Source: Littorina saxatilis (lineage: Eukaryota > Mollusca > Gastropoda > Littorinimorpha > Littorinidae). Taken from it: a stretch of 64,000 nucleotides of DNA. Below the pieces are notes generated by a model. That model worked only from the letters and a program-made list of their open reading frames with translations, was not told where the DNA came from and made no database searches. This document shows, piece by piece, positions 13,201-24,236 of this stretch (positions are counted from its first letter, which is position 1; the number at the start of each line of letters is the position of its first letter). Location: NCBI RefSeq assembly GCF_037325665.1, contig NC_090246.1, positions 39,059,786-39,123,785 on the forward strand. The letters run 5' to 3'. Made by a program: the position numbers and the translations under genes.

Positions 13201-16200
13201 GTTAGGACGGGCTAAGGCTAATGTTACCGTGCTTGCGTATCCGAAATCGTTCATGAACCGGAGTCAACGAGGCCGTGGTGCGAAGCGACAGGAGTCATCG
13301 GTGACGTCGATCGAGTCCTTGTCAGGCGAGCAGTGCCGTCGTCGAAAGTGGAGCGGCAGACATCTCCTCAGTAGTAGGCCATTTCAGAGTAGCCTCCGCA
13401 TGGTGAAATACAACAACCTGGAATGGTGAACGCAAGACTTAGTTCACGGTAACAGTAACATCGCCCACCCGTCCTTATAACTTAACAACCAAGTGCAGGA
13501 TTAAATGGACATAATTCTCTACTCTCACTCTCATGCATCTCGAACACACATACCAACGGACTTATACATTTAATTCTGCTAAGTATGAAGTCCAACGAAT
13601 AATACCAAATTCATTCTATAAACAAAACTGTCCACCACTCCCCTTTCAACCAAAACATATTCATTCAACAACATACCAAACCATTCCCCAAAACAAACTC
13701 CCAAATTCATACCGTTCAAGTACAAAGTTACACACGCACGTGCACACTATACATTCCGCCATCTTGGATTGACCGGTTTTCAGAAGTCAATAAGCAAATC
13801 TAAACCTGAGAATAATTTAACTGTAACACACACAACATAATATTTAATGATTACATACCACATCCTGGTTGTATTGAAGTAGCCATACATATCCCCTGCC
13901 GTTGATAACAGGTTTCCGGCATCTGCTCTACGCAAACAGACCCTACGTTCAACGAAGAACGGATTCGCTTGGAACGCAAGCTATCTTCCCTCGGCTAAAG
14001 GCAAAGAACGAATGAATAAAAAGGAGTATCTACGAGCTCGAATTTAGCTCTGAGTTCACCTTACAAAATACAAGCAAAACACACGTGAAATACCTGAGCA
14101 CGAGCTCCACGAGACACCTGCAGTTAACCAGCGTCTACCTATGACAGGCGAAATAGAGGAACACAGGCGCTCCAATACAATACATTTAACCCCACAGCAT
14201 AAAAGTATGCTAATATTAAAGCCGCTTGTGACAGCCATAACTTGCTCAGTCCTGTTTGAGTGGAGTTCGCCTCCAAAGGTGATTAACACGGTTACATTCG
14301 TCGTCAAGGATGGGACTCGATATGGTCAGGAATGGCATTATATGGCCACTGAATCATTTTCGTGCTGTTCCCATTCCACGAATCTGGGAGGGACCTAAGC
14401 TTGGCGGATCCATTGTTCGGACCCGGCGAAGCCGGCGTACGGCTCTAAGTACTTCTTCCCGGCGAAGCCGGCCGTATCCGGCGAAGCGGGTATTCATTCT
14501 AGTATATATATGTATTGCACCAAATTGATTATCTTCATTGATCTGTTAAATAAACTGAGCAAAAACATTATTACACCCATTTTTGCACCCCAACTAAAAC
14601 ATTCATTCCAGTGTCATTTTATTCAAACTTCATATGTCATGAAACATTTAAAGGCCATTTACTTAGCTATCTGGCACACTTTTTGGATCAAAGATTTCTG
14701 TTATAAGTATTACGCGACCGCTGCCAAAGTAAGGGTACCCCCAAAATCGACCTGACAAAAACATCAGGTACCAATTAAAAATTCTGCAAAAATTCAGCAT
14801 AGGCGCAACTAATGGCAACTTTTACATACGAGAAAAAAACAAAATAATTATCTATCCAGAACAGGTTGTTTTGTTTTGCTATCTTGCGTATCTCTTGTGT
14901 TATGTAATTTCTACTGATGCAGGTGTGGAGAGCATGAGCATTCTGGTGATACGAGTGCATTCAGCATACCTTTGCTCAGTTAATTATTTTTTATCACGTA
15001 TTTCTTGAACAGTTCACAAAATGAACATGTTTATTTCAGGTGAATCCTTATGAAGAGTTTCTGCTGAAGCAAGCAAAGAAACTGATGCGTGAGAATCGCA
15101 TGATAGCAGTGTGCCAGGCCTTGCCAATGTCTACCGAGACCATGAAAGCTGCCAAGAACAAGCTGGTCAAGAAAGGCATGAATCTCCGCTTCTTCAATAA
15201 CTCTCTCATGAAGTATGTCAGAGGCTGAACATTTATCCTTGTTTTTATATGCATTGTTTCTGTACTCACACCATTTTCCAGTCATTTCAGCACTTGCGTG
15301 TTGTTGTTTTTTTGCTTGCTTTCTTTCTTTCTTTTTCTTATTTTCAGTCAGTTGGTAAAACAAAAACTTTTTTTGGTTTTGTGGAATTGAGGATGATGTT
15401 ACGAGATTTAAAATATTATAAGGCATTCATCAACAACAACAAAACAACACCATTTTGATCTAGAGATTAAAGTCAATGCCCAGTGAGCAAAGTTCCTTTT
15501 ATTGTCACATTATTATTTGTATGTCTGCCCACTTCCATTTCAGTCACCATAGTTGTGAATGTTTTGTTTTGTGTGTCACTTTCTGTGAAATTGTAGCAAG
15601 ATCTTTGTATGTCTTAACAGGCGAGCAGCAGAAGACACAGGCCTTGTTAACATGAGTCCATTTTTGATTGGTAAAAACATGTACGTCGTTAGTGAAGAGC
15701 CATGTGTTGCTGACCTCGTCAAAACTCTTCGCAAGATTCCTGACCTCATACTCCTGGGTAAGTTTATTTTCTACAGTTACTAGTAGAGAAAAGATAACCT
15801 CTTCAAATTATCTTTTTTGTTCTTTTAATTGTTAGGTTGAGGAAAGGGAATGAATACATACAGCATACCATACTCACACACACACACAGATGCACCTGAG
15901 CACACATGTGAACAGATTTATTCAACGCTGTGTGTCACACACTTGCTTGACAATTGGTAGCTGTTTTAGAGAGACGAACAAAACTGGCCCACCACTTTCC
16001 TTTCGCCACCTCATTTTCTCTTGCCCGCTCGGATGCGCGTGCACAACGAAACTCAACAGTGCGTGTTGTACATTTCGCGGTTTAGACGTTACGGCAGAGA
16101 AATTCTGTTCGCAGAAGAAGCGCTGACAACACATGTGCAATTAATTTGCAACCCGAAGCTCTACTCATAAAATTTATAAATGTTCAAAGTGAGACAGTTC

Positions 16201-18790
16201 ACAAATTAAGGTCTGCCCTATAAATATAAGTATTCTATTGATATTAGGGAAGAAATAGAACTCTAAAGTCGTAAAGCGGCAATCAGCTCCTGGCCGCCAT
16301 CTTTGATTTTCCCCAGCGCAACCTAGGGAAATGTATGCTACAGAAATCCAGTGAAAGATCGACTTGAGCGTCCTCTCCAGACCTTAAAGTAGGAAGATAT
16401 GAACAGTTAAAATAACAATCAGGTTACCTATATCCAATAAAATAAAGGTTTTCATACAGAAATAACCAAAACATGATTACAAAGTTAACAAAAGTAGATT
16501 CGTAGAATCGCCCAAATCAGCGAAAGTCGTTTGTGTTTTTGGTGTGAACTTCGTTTCATCATGACCGGAAGTGACGTGTACGCAACATTTGTGATGTAGC
16601 ATTTTTTTTATATGGCACGAAAGGAATGTGGTTGGTTAAAATGAGATCGTTCTAAATCAAGCTAATGAACTGCTTTCACTCTTGTGAAAAGCTTGGCTAT
16701 GGTAAAGGGGCTCTTACTCTACCAGATCGCTGAAGATCCTGACAGGTATTCCTGAAAAGCGTCTATTCAAACCACATTATTTGAGTGCTGCAAAACAAGC
16801 AGGTGAAAGTTGAAATTGAGCCGACTCGAGTTCCTAATGACGGGCGCATTGGCCTAGTGAATAAGACATCGGCCTTCTCATCGGAAAGTCATGAGATCAA
16901 ATCGCGGTCGCATGGTAGGTTAAAGGCACAGTAAGCCTCCCGTAAACCATCGCAGATACTGTCAGGCTTTTACACACAGTACAAAAACCCTTCCATTTGA
17001 ACGCTCACCGAACGGGAACATCCTAGGTGCCCTACGTAAAGAGCGAGCAATTTTCAAAGAATTAATTTTGCGGATTATCTCCTCACACAATCGGACCGTG
17101 GTGCGTTTTGGCGCTAGACCTAACTTTTAAAATCTAAATAATAAATTGACAGCTTGTTACACAAACATTCTTAAATTATAAAAGAATTCTTTTTTCATCA
17201 AGACAAGATCAGAACAATTCGAAGTTTTGAAAGTTTGAAAAAAGAAAAGCCTGGAAGCAGGGTCACGCAAGGTCGTGGTTCTCATAGTAGACGACAGTTT
17301 ATGCCTATCGCCAGTTCCTCTGAACAGTCAACAGGTCTGGGTGGCCGAGTGGTAAACGCACTTGCCTCGGAAGCGAGAGGTTGCGAGTTCGAACCTGGGT
17401 CAGGGCGTTATCAATTTTATCCCCCCTTTCCTAACCTAGGTGGTGGATTCAAGTGCTAGTCTTTCGGATGAGACGAAAAACCGAGGTCCCTTCGTGTACA
17501 CTACATTGGGGTGTGCACGTTAAAGATCCCACGATTGACAAAAGGGTCTTTCCTGGCAAAATTGTATAGGCATAGATAAAAATGTCCATCAAATACCCGT
17601 GTGACTTGGAATAATAGGCAGTGAAAGGTGAATGCCCTAATAGGCTTGAGGTTTGCTGGCCGATGTGAATGCGTGATATATTGTGTAGAAAATTCCATCT
17701 CACATGGCATAAATAAATCCCTGCACCTTGAATCCGTGGTTGAGATATGTGCGCGATATGACTTGACTTGACTTATTCCTGTAGACTCCCTGTGGAGCAT
17801 AGGGCCGCGTGCGCGATATAAATTGCATAAAATAAAATAAAATAAAATAAAAGCCATCGCTAGAGTTCTTGTGAACCACAGCCATTTGTTTCGTGCATAG
17901 TCAGAGGTACATAATAACGTGCTATTGCTGATAAGCTCACAGCGAATTACAAACTGACGACAACATTGTGAAAAGGGAAACTGGATCACACGGGTTCACG
18001 ATGGCTCAGGGGTAAGATAAACCACGCAGAAGAACAAGTCGCGTAAGGCGAAATTACTACATTTAGTCAAGCTGTGGAACTCACAGAATGAAACTGAACG
18101 CACTGCATTCTTTCACAATGACCGTAGTCCACCGCTCGTGCAAAAGGCAGTGAAATTAATGAGCCTGTTTAGCGCGGTAGTGGTTGCGCTGTGCTGCATA
18201 GCACGCTTTTCTGTACCTCTCTTCGTTTTAACTTTTTGAGCGTGTTTTTAATCCAAACATATCATATCTATATGTTTTTGGAATCAGGAACCGACAAGGA
18301 ATAAGATGAAATTTGTTTTTAAATCGATTTCAGAAATTTTATTTTAATCATAATTTTATTTTATTTTTTCAGAGCTTGTTTTTAATCCGAATATAACATA
18401 TTTATATGTTTTTGGAATCAGAAAATGATGAAGAATAAGATGAACATAATTTTGGATCGTTTTATAAAAAAATAATTTTAATTACAATTTTTAGATTTTT
18501 AATGACCAAAGTCATTAATTAATTTTTAGGCCACCAAGCTGAAATGCAATACCAAAGTCTGGCCTTCGTCGAAGATTGCTTGGCCAAAATTTCAATCAAT
18601 TTTATTTAAAAATGAGGGTGTGACAGTGCCGCCTCAACTTTTACAAAAAGGCGGATATGACGTCATCAAAGACATTTATTCAAAAAATGAAAAATATGTC
18701 TGGGGATATCATACCCAGGAACTCTCATGTAAAATTTCATAAAGATCGGTCCGGTAGTTTACTCTGAATCGCTCTACACACACACACACA

Positions 18791-18842
<52 letters not shown>

Positions 18843-20041
18843 ACGACCCTCGTCTCGATTCCCACTCTATGTTAAAACATTAAGTCAAAACTTGACTAAA
18901 TGTAAAAAGAAGAAGATAAGTTGCTGGTGTGTTAGGCTAACAGCTTGCGATACAGTGGAACCCCCAATCAAGACCTAAACAACTCAAAGGAAATCTGGAG
19001 GTCTTAAAAGAGATGGGGGCATATAACTGATTTTATGAACAGAAAAACTGATAAACTTGGGTCTTGAAAGGCGGGGGGTCTTAGAATGGAGGGTCTTAAA
19101 AAAGGGGTTCCACTTAAATAGGCTTGTTCTTCTCAATCTCAATCTTTCTTGCTCTGCAGCAAATTGGTCAAAAGTAAGTTTGATAGTCAGAATGTTTTTA
19201 TTTATTTCAAGTATGCTTGAGCATGGAGTTGAATGTTGAAATGCTGCAAAGTTCTGTATAGGTGTTGACATCCAAACACAAAAAGACTGCCAATGTTCCA
19301 AATTCAGAATAAAAAAATTAAAGAAAGGTATGTTGTTGGAAAGTTTAATTATTGACAAAACGTTGCATTACGTTTCCAGATAGATCGACCCAGCGGTCTT
19401 TTAAGTGTCTAATTAATGTTTGTCTGTGCACTTAAAAGACCGATGTTTCTAAATATTTGTGAACGTAACGTTTTGTTTTGTCAATAATTAAACGACATGC
19501 CACCATTTTCTTTTGAAAATATGCACATCAGAGTTCATGATCACAACTTGAGTTCATGATCACAACCTCCATGAACACTTGGATGCCAATTGTTTGGTCA
19601 ACATTTGTGTAGCCACATTTCGGTAAATTTGTCATCAACATCTCTTATCTTCCAACCTGTTCATCTCAACTGGCCTGTTCCATATAATTCTTTCTCTCTA
19701 CTGTGTATCACTTTTTTTTTTGGCGCTACTAGTACATGCGTACCAACAAGGGCTCACAGTCTGACGTTTTTCTGTTACCAGGAGGTCGTGTGGACAACTA
19801 CATCCTGACCAAAGAAGGTTTAGTGAAGTGCTCCAAGCTGCCGTCGCTTGATCTCATGCGCGGCCAACTCTTGACCATCCTGGGTTCATCTGCCTCTCGC
19901 ACACGTTCGTTGCTAGGCAACCATCAGCAGATGCTGGCCAGGAATCTAGACCAGTACGTCAAACAGTGCCAGGAAGGGGAGTCTCCACAGTCGTCAGGGG
20001 AAGCAGCCACAGCAGCGGCACCATCTGAAGAGAACAGTTGA
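1241..20041 (+). CDS. MRPL10: Mitochondrial large-subunit ribosomal protein uL10m (MRPL10), five exons
   Basis: Exons are 1241-1259, 3453-3643, 15040-15212, 15621-15757 and 19782-20041. All introns are GT-AG and phases fit, giving 780 nt (259 residues plus stop); human MRPL10 is about 261. The N-terminus (MAAFKRGLLFLPQFQQVRCR) is basic, lacks acidic residues and looks like a mitochondrial presequence. Exon 3 carries the uL10 core (RMIAVCQALPMS, then KGMNLRFFNNSLMK), exon 4 the conserved GKNMYVVSEEP segment, and exon 5 KLPSLDLMRGQL followed by a C-terminal helix (LDQYVKQCQE) and a low-complexity tail. In the family uL10m forms the base of the mitoribosomal L7/L12 stalk with uL11m and bL12m. 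The start gives an ATG whose one-base overhang joins exon 2 in frame. Introns 1, 2 and 4 are expanded by mobile elements; intron 2 (about 11.4 kb) holds the antisense LTR element. Confidence 0.93.
1685..3233. mobile_element. Non-autonomous inverted-repeat DNA element with TA target duplication (MRPL10 intron 1)
   Basis: The left end (GGGTAAAGGTATTTAATTCC...) is matched by the inverted right end (GGGTAAGGGTATCTAATTCC...), a terminal inverted repeat of about 28 bp including GACCGATT. A TA dinucleotide abuts each side (1683-1684 and 3234-3235), as in Tc1/mariner-type insertion. The core 'gtcggatttagatacccc' recurs internally at about 2368, inverted at 2395, and twice near 3005, so the element carries sub-terminal repeats. 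No transposase is recognised. A poly-T tract (1808-1895) and short open frames without known domains fill the middle. Confidence 0.7.
3667..4204 (+). mobile_element. Helitron-like non-autonomous element A (MRPL10 intron 2)
   Basis: It begins TCTATCTATATATACGGCTT and ends ...GTATTCATTCTAG, inserted between an A (3666) and a T (4205). The 5' TC, the 3' CTAG, a GC-rich hairpin just before the end ('cccggc(g/a)aagccggg') and A/T insertion are the Helitron signature. The hairpin word is repeated many times between 3992 and 4190. No Rep/helicase coding is present. It shares a long internal module ('cacggccaaagttct...gatctgcttcaaatttggtgg') with the copies downstream. Confidence 0.55.
4205..4654. 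other. MRPL10 intron 2 sequence between two Helitron-like elements
   Basis: AT-rich intron sequence with no recognisable gene or repeat family. Confidence 0.5.
4655..6563 (+). mobile_element. Helitron-like composite B, left part (interrupted by LTR element)
   Basis: Starts TCTATATATATATACGACTT after an A and contains at least three partial copies of the same modules. The 'ggccaaagttctcg(a/g)tggatct' block occurs at about 4739, 4946, 5842 and 6028, and the 'tgtttgtgatgtggtct' block at about 5409 and 6499. Direct repeats inside (for example 5205-5310 against 5644-5745) show local tandem duplication or nested insertion. The sequence is cut at 6563 by the LTR element and resumes at 14239; the 5-bp GCCAT before 6564 is its target duplication. 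Confidence 0.5.
6564..7915 (-). repeat. LTR (3' LTR in element orientation)
   Basis: 1352-bp terminal repeat starting TGTCACGCACAC and ending GCTTGTGACA on the plus strand. Nearly identical to 12882-14233. As the element reads on the minus strand, this is its downstream LTR. Confidence 0.95.
7918..7927 (-). other. Polypurine tract of the LTR element
   Basis: On the minus strand a purine run (AGTAGGGGGG) lies just inside the downstream LTR, the expected place for plus-strand DNA priming. Identified by position and composition. Confidence 0.6.
7958..12538 (-). CDS. Gag-Pol polyprotein of the Gmr1-like LTR retrotransposon
   Basis: A single 1526-residue frame. Order by approximate residue: Glu/Arg-rich heptad repeats (about 74-180), gag region, CCHC zinc knuckle CFNCGKEGHHRRNC (about 405), aspartic protease core RDTGADG (about 470), integrase zinc-binding part (H..., CDACQ; about 670-710) and DDE core beginning AVDIVGPL (about 735), then reverse transcriptase with FMDD (about 1262) and RNase H starting QTDASDIGLG (about 1408). 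Integrase before reverse transcriptase is the Ty1/copia-like order known in the Gmr1 group of Ty3/gypsy elements. Reverse transcriptase sequence (e.g. IRFCIDYRQLN) is Ty3/gypsy-like. Treated here as a mobile-element gene, not a host gene. Confidence 0.92.
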   Translation of the reverse strand: MSGSKSRNAALASFSTPDHGNSPPRMTLTTPKHMDGAAVDPIEKSSSLTSAQEIIAARGRALGVRSGAALAKYVQEEEAAQRRLLQEEEEAQLRKEEAQRRLLQEEEEAQLRKEEAQRRLQREEQDAQRRLQREEQDAQRRLQREEEEIRRKVLREEEENDRRRRLAELEEERVRAEIEKTRREETTSSSRSRAIEPVRLKIDPFDEAKEDLDTFLGRFERAATLSGWDRESDWGARLGALLKGFAADVYLELPAEDAGNFDVIVDALRGSFRWTADSYRSKFRLAAKRGEETFIQFATRLRIWFERWRKAAKKEETYAGIRDLLLMEHLMDHVSGDLADFIRQREPANVTEAAELAERFAASKRARKNPVMVGTRVGGSSKDPSSPKKNAPPKPSHNNPQFTKGKCFNCGKEGHHRRNCLRPSNTTNLRTVVTSETSSDTSELPALCDPCSQLSYTPLCTVSINGSQVSALRDTGADGLVIDSFLVKDCKLKQGSQTIRLAAGNVQKTCPTTIVHLESPFFSGNVVAIVADQLTYPVLIGNRIVQPGGETLEVPVYRAEARPVKITAITRAQHAREKEPPKNLRMKDSGLGGVTREELIQLQSLDPTLSRMRELAKGSDPAPSGKKGKVKFLWKQGVLHRLFITTEKTFSQVVVPETLREGILRLSHDVPMAGHLGTKKTQDRLWHSFYWPGMGGDIRRYVQSCDACQRALPKGRIPKAHLGKMPLMDEPFRRIAVDIVGPLTVSERKNRYILVTVDYATRYPEATPLPSIEAERVAEALWEMYTRVGVPKEVLTDRGSQFVSDLMKQVNKFLAVKGLTTTPYHAQCNGLVERFNGTLKSMLKKLCHEKPRDWDRFVPALLFAYREVPQESLGFSPFELLYGRSVRGPLSLLKELWTKETPTEVRTTAAYVVDLRQRLEETLQLAQENLDVSSRRYAQAFDRRAVKRKFKIGSRVLLLIPLKRNKLEMAWQGPYEVVGKVGDLDYRLRVGSKEKLYHANLLKQYVERDPPSRTTPPQKAAGVLATCAVVVDEASATSEDDSRYPRDIPLPALEPEEGPDDVQCNPELTDSQREDVKRFSSRFRKTLTDLPGKTKLEEFSANLLDSKPVFVRPRPLPYSQTEAVKQEVEAMLKIGVIEPASSPYNAPVVLVKKKDGKIRFCIDYRQLNRVTEFDGEPLPDIDHLFSSLGRAKYFTKIDLSKGYWQIPVRTEDKPKLAFIVPQGQFQWTMMPFGLQNAVAVFSRMMRKLLNPLKRNDVHNFMDDILIGTEEWKIHLQALEAVFRRLEEAGLTARPTKCFVGFHELDYLGHRIGHGLMWPEAAKVEKIQAARRPETKKEVRAFLGLAGFYRRYVPNFAAIALPLTELTRKICANKVQWTELCEESFNSLRQILSQQPVICLPDLSQPFVLQTDASDIGLGAVLLQESDGELKPVSFASRKLNAAERNYATVEKECLAIVWGIRKFEVYLYGHEFELQTDHQSLQHLQKTKTTNGRLMRWALLLQTFTFRIRAIRGCDNVGADYYSRIV
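12862..12879 (-). other. Primer binding site, tRNA-Pro type
   Basis: Two bases inside the upstream LTR the minus strand reads TGGGGGCTCGTCCGGGAT. This is the 18-base proline-tRNA primer site known from murine leukaemia-type retroviruses. The match is seen directly; actual priming is inferred. Confidence 0.8.
12882..14233 (-). repeat. LTR (5' LTR in element orientation)
   Basis: 1352-bp terminal repeat matching 6564-7915. Its inner edge adjoins the primer binding site and its outer edge the GCCAT target duplication. Confidence 0.95.
14239..14502 (+). mobile_element. Helitron-like composite B, right part with CTAG end
   Basis: Sequence after the LTR element continues the interrupted Helitron-like copy: 'cagtcctgtttgagtggagttcgcctccaaaggtgatt' resembles 5514-5560 of the left part. 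It ends with repeated 'cccggcgaagccgg' hairpins and GTATTCATTCTAG followed by T, the same terminus as element A. Confidence 0.5.
14503..15039 (+). other. 3' end of MRPL10 intron 2
   Basis: AT-rich sequence ending in a clear acceptor (ttatttcag). No other feature seen. Confidence 0.6.
16836..17145 (+). repeat. Degenerate tRNA-derived SINE-like repeat (MRPL10 intron 4)
   Basis: The head 'gacgggcgcattggcctagtg...gacatcggcc' followed by 'atcggaaagtcatgagatcaaatc' aligns with the tRNA-like head of the SINE at 23847, with degraded A and B boxes. The body ('taaaggcacagtaagcctcc' onward) differs from the other SINEs here. Right boundary is approximate. Confidence 0.5.
17331..17852 (+). repeat. tRNA-derived SINE, family 1, copy 1
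   Basis: The head is a Ser/Leu-type tRNA relic (GGGTGGCCGAGTGGTAAACG A box; GGTTGCGAGTTCGAACC B box). A shared body follows ('gtctttcggatgagacgaaaaaccgaggtccc', 'cgttaaagatcccacgattgac'), then an (AAAAT)n tail. A second copy is at 26008. This copy has an extra ~60-bp segment before the tail. Lies in MRPL10 intron 4. Confidence 0.85.
18035..18907 (+). repeat. ~860-bp dispersed element R, copy 1
   Basis: One of six copies in the window (others 29191, 30111, 48949, 51993, 52763). Starts 'aagtcgcgtaaggcgaaatta', contains conserved blocks ('gccaccaagctgaaatgcaa', 'gtgacagtgccgcctcaact', 'atatgacgtcat'), a (CA)n stretch at 18779-18840, and ends with the palindrome 'ttagtcaaaacttgactaa'. 'acatttagtcaag' occurs near both ends in opposite orientation. 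No protein is recognised; probably a non-autonomous element. Confidence 0.7.
18953..19115. repeat. Small MITE-like inverted repeat
   Basis: The left end 'cagtggaaccccc...aagacc' is matched by the inverted right end 'ggtctta...ggggttccact'. The interior repeats the 'ggtctt' word. About 160 bp with no coding potential. Confidence 0.5.
19343..19493. repeat. Small MITE-like palindromic element
   Basis: The left arm 'gtttaattattgacaaaacg' is repeated inverted at the right end ('gttttgtcaataattaaac'). An inner inverted pair 'cggtcttttaagtg / cacttaaaagaccg' lies between them. About 151 bp in MRPL10 intron 4. Confidence 0.65.
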
Positions 20042-20103
20042 TGAACGCTTGATGTGGACTGTGCATGTAAATGTGTGATTGTCTTTACGAGAGATGTTTT
20101 GTG

Positions 20104-20109
20104 AATAAA
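20104..20109 (+). terminator. MRPL10 polyadenylation signal AATAAA
   Basis: A canonical AATAAA lies 63 bp after the MRPL10 stop codon. GT-rich sequence follows. Confidence 0.75.
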
Positions 20110-20203
20110 TGGTGAGATTTACGGTTTTGTGTTTGGTATTTGATGGAAAGAGCAAGTGCAAGTGTGTTTAGGAGGAAGAGAGTTGGTGGGAATGTTTGTG
20201 TTC

Positions 20204-20238
<35 letters not shown>

Positions 20239-20730
20239 ATTTCTTTCATAAGTTTATCTTGAACGTTGTTTCTTGCTCAGTACAGGATATTGAGAAGAGT
20301 TGAATGTTGTTTAATAATCAATATAAACCCATGAACACACACAGCACTCGCACACAAAACATAGTATACATCTTGCCCATTGGCAAATACATGTCAGCGT
20401 GTGTGTGAAATGTTTGATATACATCTTTTGTTATGCGATTAAATTAACTCTTGAAAAATGTGTGTGTTTGCGTCAGTCAGTAAGCTGAACATTCAGTCTG
20501 TCTATCTCTCTCTGCACGTTGGTGGCAGTCTTCTGACCTGTTTATGATCAATCGTGATCAAAGTTGGAATGTATGGACAAAAAAGCAGAGAAGAAACAAA
20601 AAATTGTGTACAGGCAACACATTCATCCACACATGCATACACTCATGTGTATACAATCTGTCCAAAAATGATTGATAACTTTGCTTCCGACTTTCTCAAA
20701 TTAAACATCAATGTAAAGGTTATCAGGTGG

Positions 20731-20732
<2 letters not shown>
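20110..20732. other. Intergenic, MRPL10 downstream flank
   Basis: No gene seen. Contains a short (GT)n stretch at about 20209-20235. Confidence 0.55.

Positions 20733-20828
<96 letters not shown>
20733..20828 (+). repeat. (CT)n array abutting the 5' end of a LINE
   Basis: Pure CT dinucleotide repeat of about 96 bp. It ends exactly where the truncated LINE begins. Confidence 0.95.

Positions 20829-23426
<2,598 letters not shown>

Positions 23427-23500
<74 letters not shown>
23427..23500 (+). repeat. (CT)n array
   Basis: CT dinucleotide repeat immediately after the second LINE tail. Confidence 0.9.
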
Positions 23501-23501
<1 letters not shown>

Positions 23502-23846
23502 CTTTCTCCCACTGGCTCCTCCCCGGGCCCCTCTCTCCATCCCCACAAGTCGCTTGAAGCAATATTACATGTACCACATTTAGTCAACCCTTCTGACAAA
23601 CATAATGAAATTTACCGCACCACTTTTTTCACTAACATAAACTCAATAGCTGTGTCAATATCATACCCTGTGGCTGCGCTTTCGCGTTTACGCACATAAA
23701 ATGACAATTAAGCCAGTGTACCACTTAAGCGTATAGCGCTTCATAGGAAAGCACGCTTTTCTTTTCAACTTCCTAAGATTGGTTTTAACCAAAACATAAC
23801 ATATCTATATGGTTTTGGAATCAGGAAATAATAAGATAAAATCTGA

Positions 23847-24236
23847 CGGGCGCAGTGGCGTGGTGGTAAGACGTCGGCCTCCTAATCGGGAGGTCGTGAG
23901 TTCGAATCCCGGTCGCTGCCGCCTGGTGGGTTAAGAGTGGAGATTTTTCTGATCTCCCAGGTCAACTTATGTGCAGATCTGCTAGTGACTTAACCCCCTT
24001 TGTGTGTACACGCAAGCACAAGACCAAGTGCGCACGGAAAAGATCCTGTAATCCATGTCAGAGTTCGGTGGGTTATAGAAACACAAAAATACCCAGCATG
24101 TCTCCCCCGAAATCGGCGTATGCTGCCTTAATGGCGGGTTAAAAACAGTCGTACACGTACAAATCCACTCGTGCTAAAAACATGAGTGAACGTGGGAGTC
24201 TAAGCCCATGAACGAAGAAGAAGAAGAAGATAAAAT
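23847..24236 (+). repeat. tRNA-derived SINE, family 2, full copy with (GAA)n tail
   Basis: The head resembles a tRNA (GCAGTGGCGTGGTGGTAAGA A-box region; GTGAGTTCGAATCCC B box). The body includes 'gatctcccaggtcaacttat' and 'cccccgaaatcggcgtatgc', and the 3' part 'aacgtgggagtctaagccca' leads to a GAAGAAGAAG tail. A truncated inverted copy of the 3' part lies at 33405-33545. Confidence 0.85.

Larger units (their letters stand above)
6564..14233 (-). mobile_element. LTR retrotransposon, Ty3/gypsy-related with Gmr1-like domain order
   Basis: 7670 bp, bounded by two LTRs of 1352 bp (6564-7915 and 12882-14233) that start TGTCAC and end GTGACA. The 5-bp duplication GCCAT flanks it (6559-6563 and 14234-14238). 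It lies antisense inside MRPL10 intron 2, within a Helitron-like element. Comparing the LTRs by eye shows only about two differences over 1352 bp, so the insertion is recent. It looks whole: LTRs, primer binding site, polypurine tract and one long gag-pol frame are all present. The pol order, protease then integrase then reverse transcriptase/RNase H, differs from ordinary Ty3/gypsy and matches the Gmr1 group. Confidence 0.93.

Noticed and set aside
17331-17420. Possible true tRNA-Ser/Leu gene
   Set aside because: The tRNA-like head is fused to a SINE body with an A-rich tail and recurs at 26008, so it is a SINE promoter.
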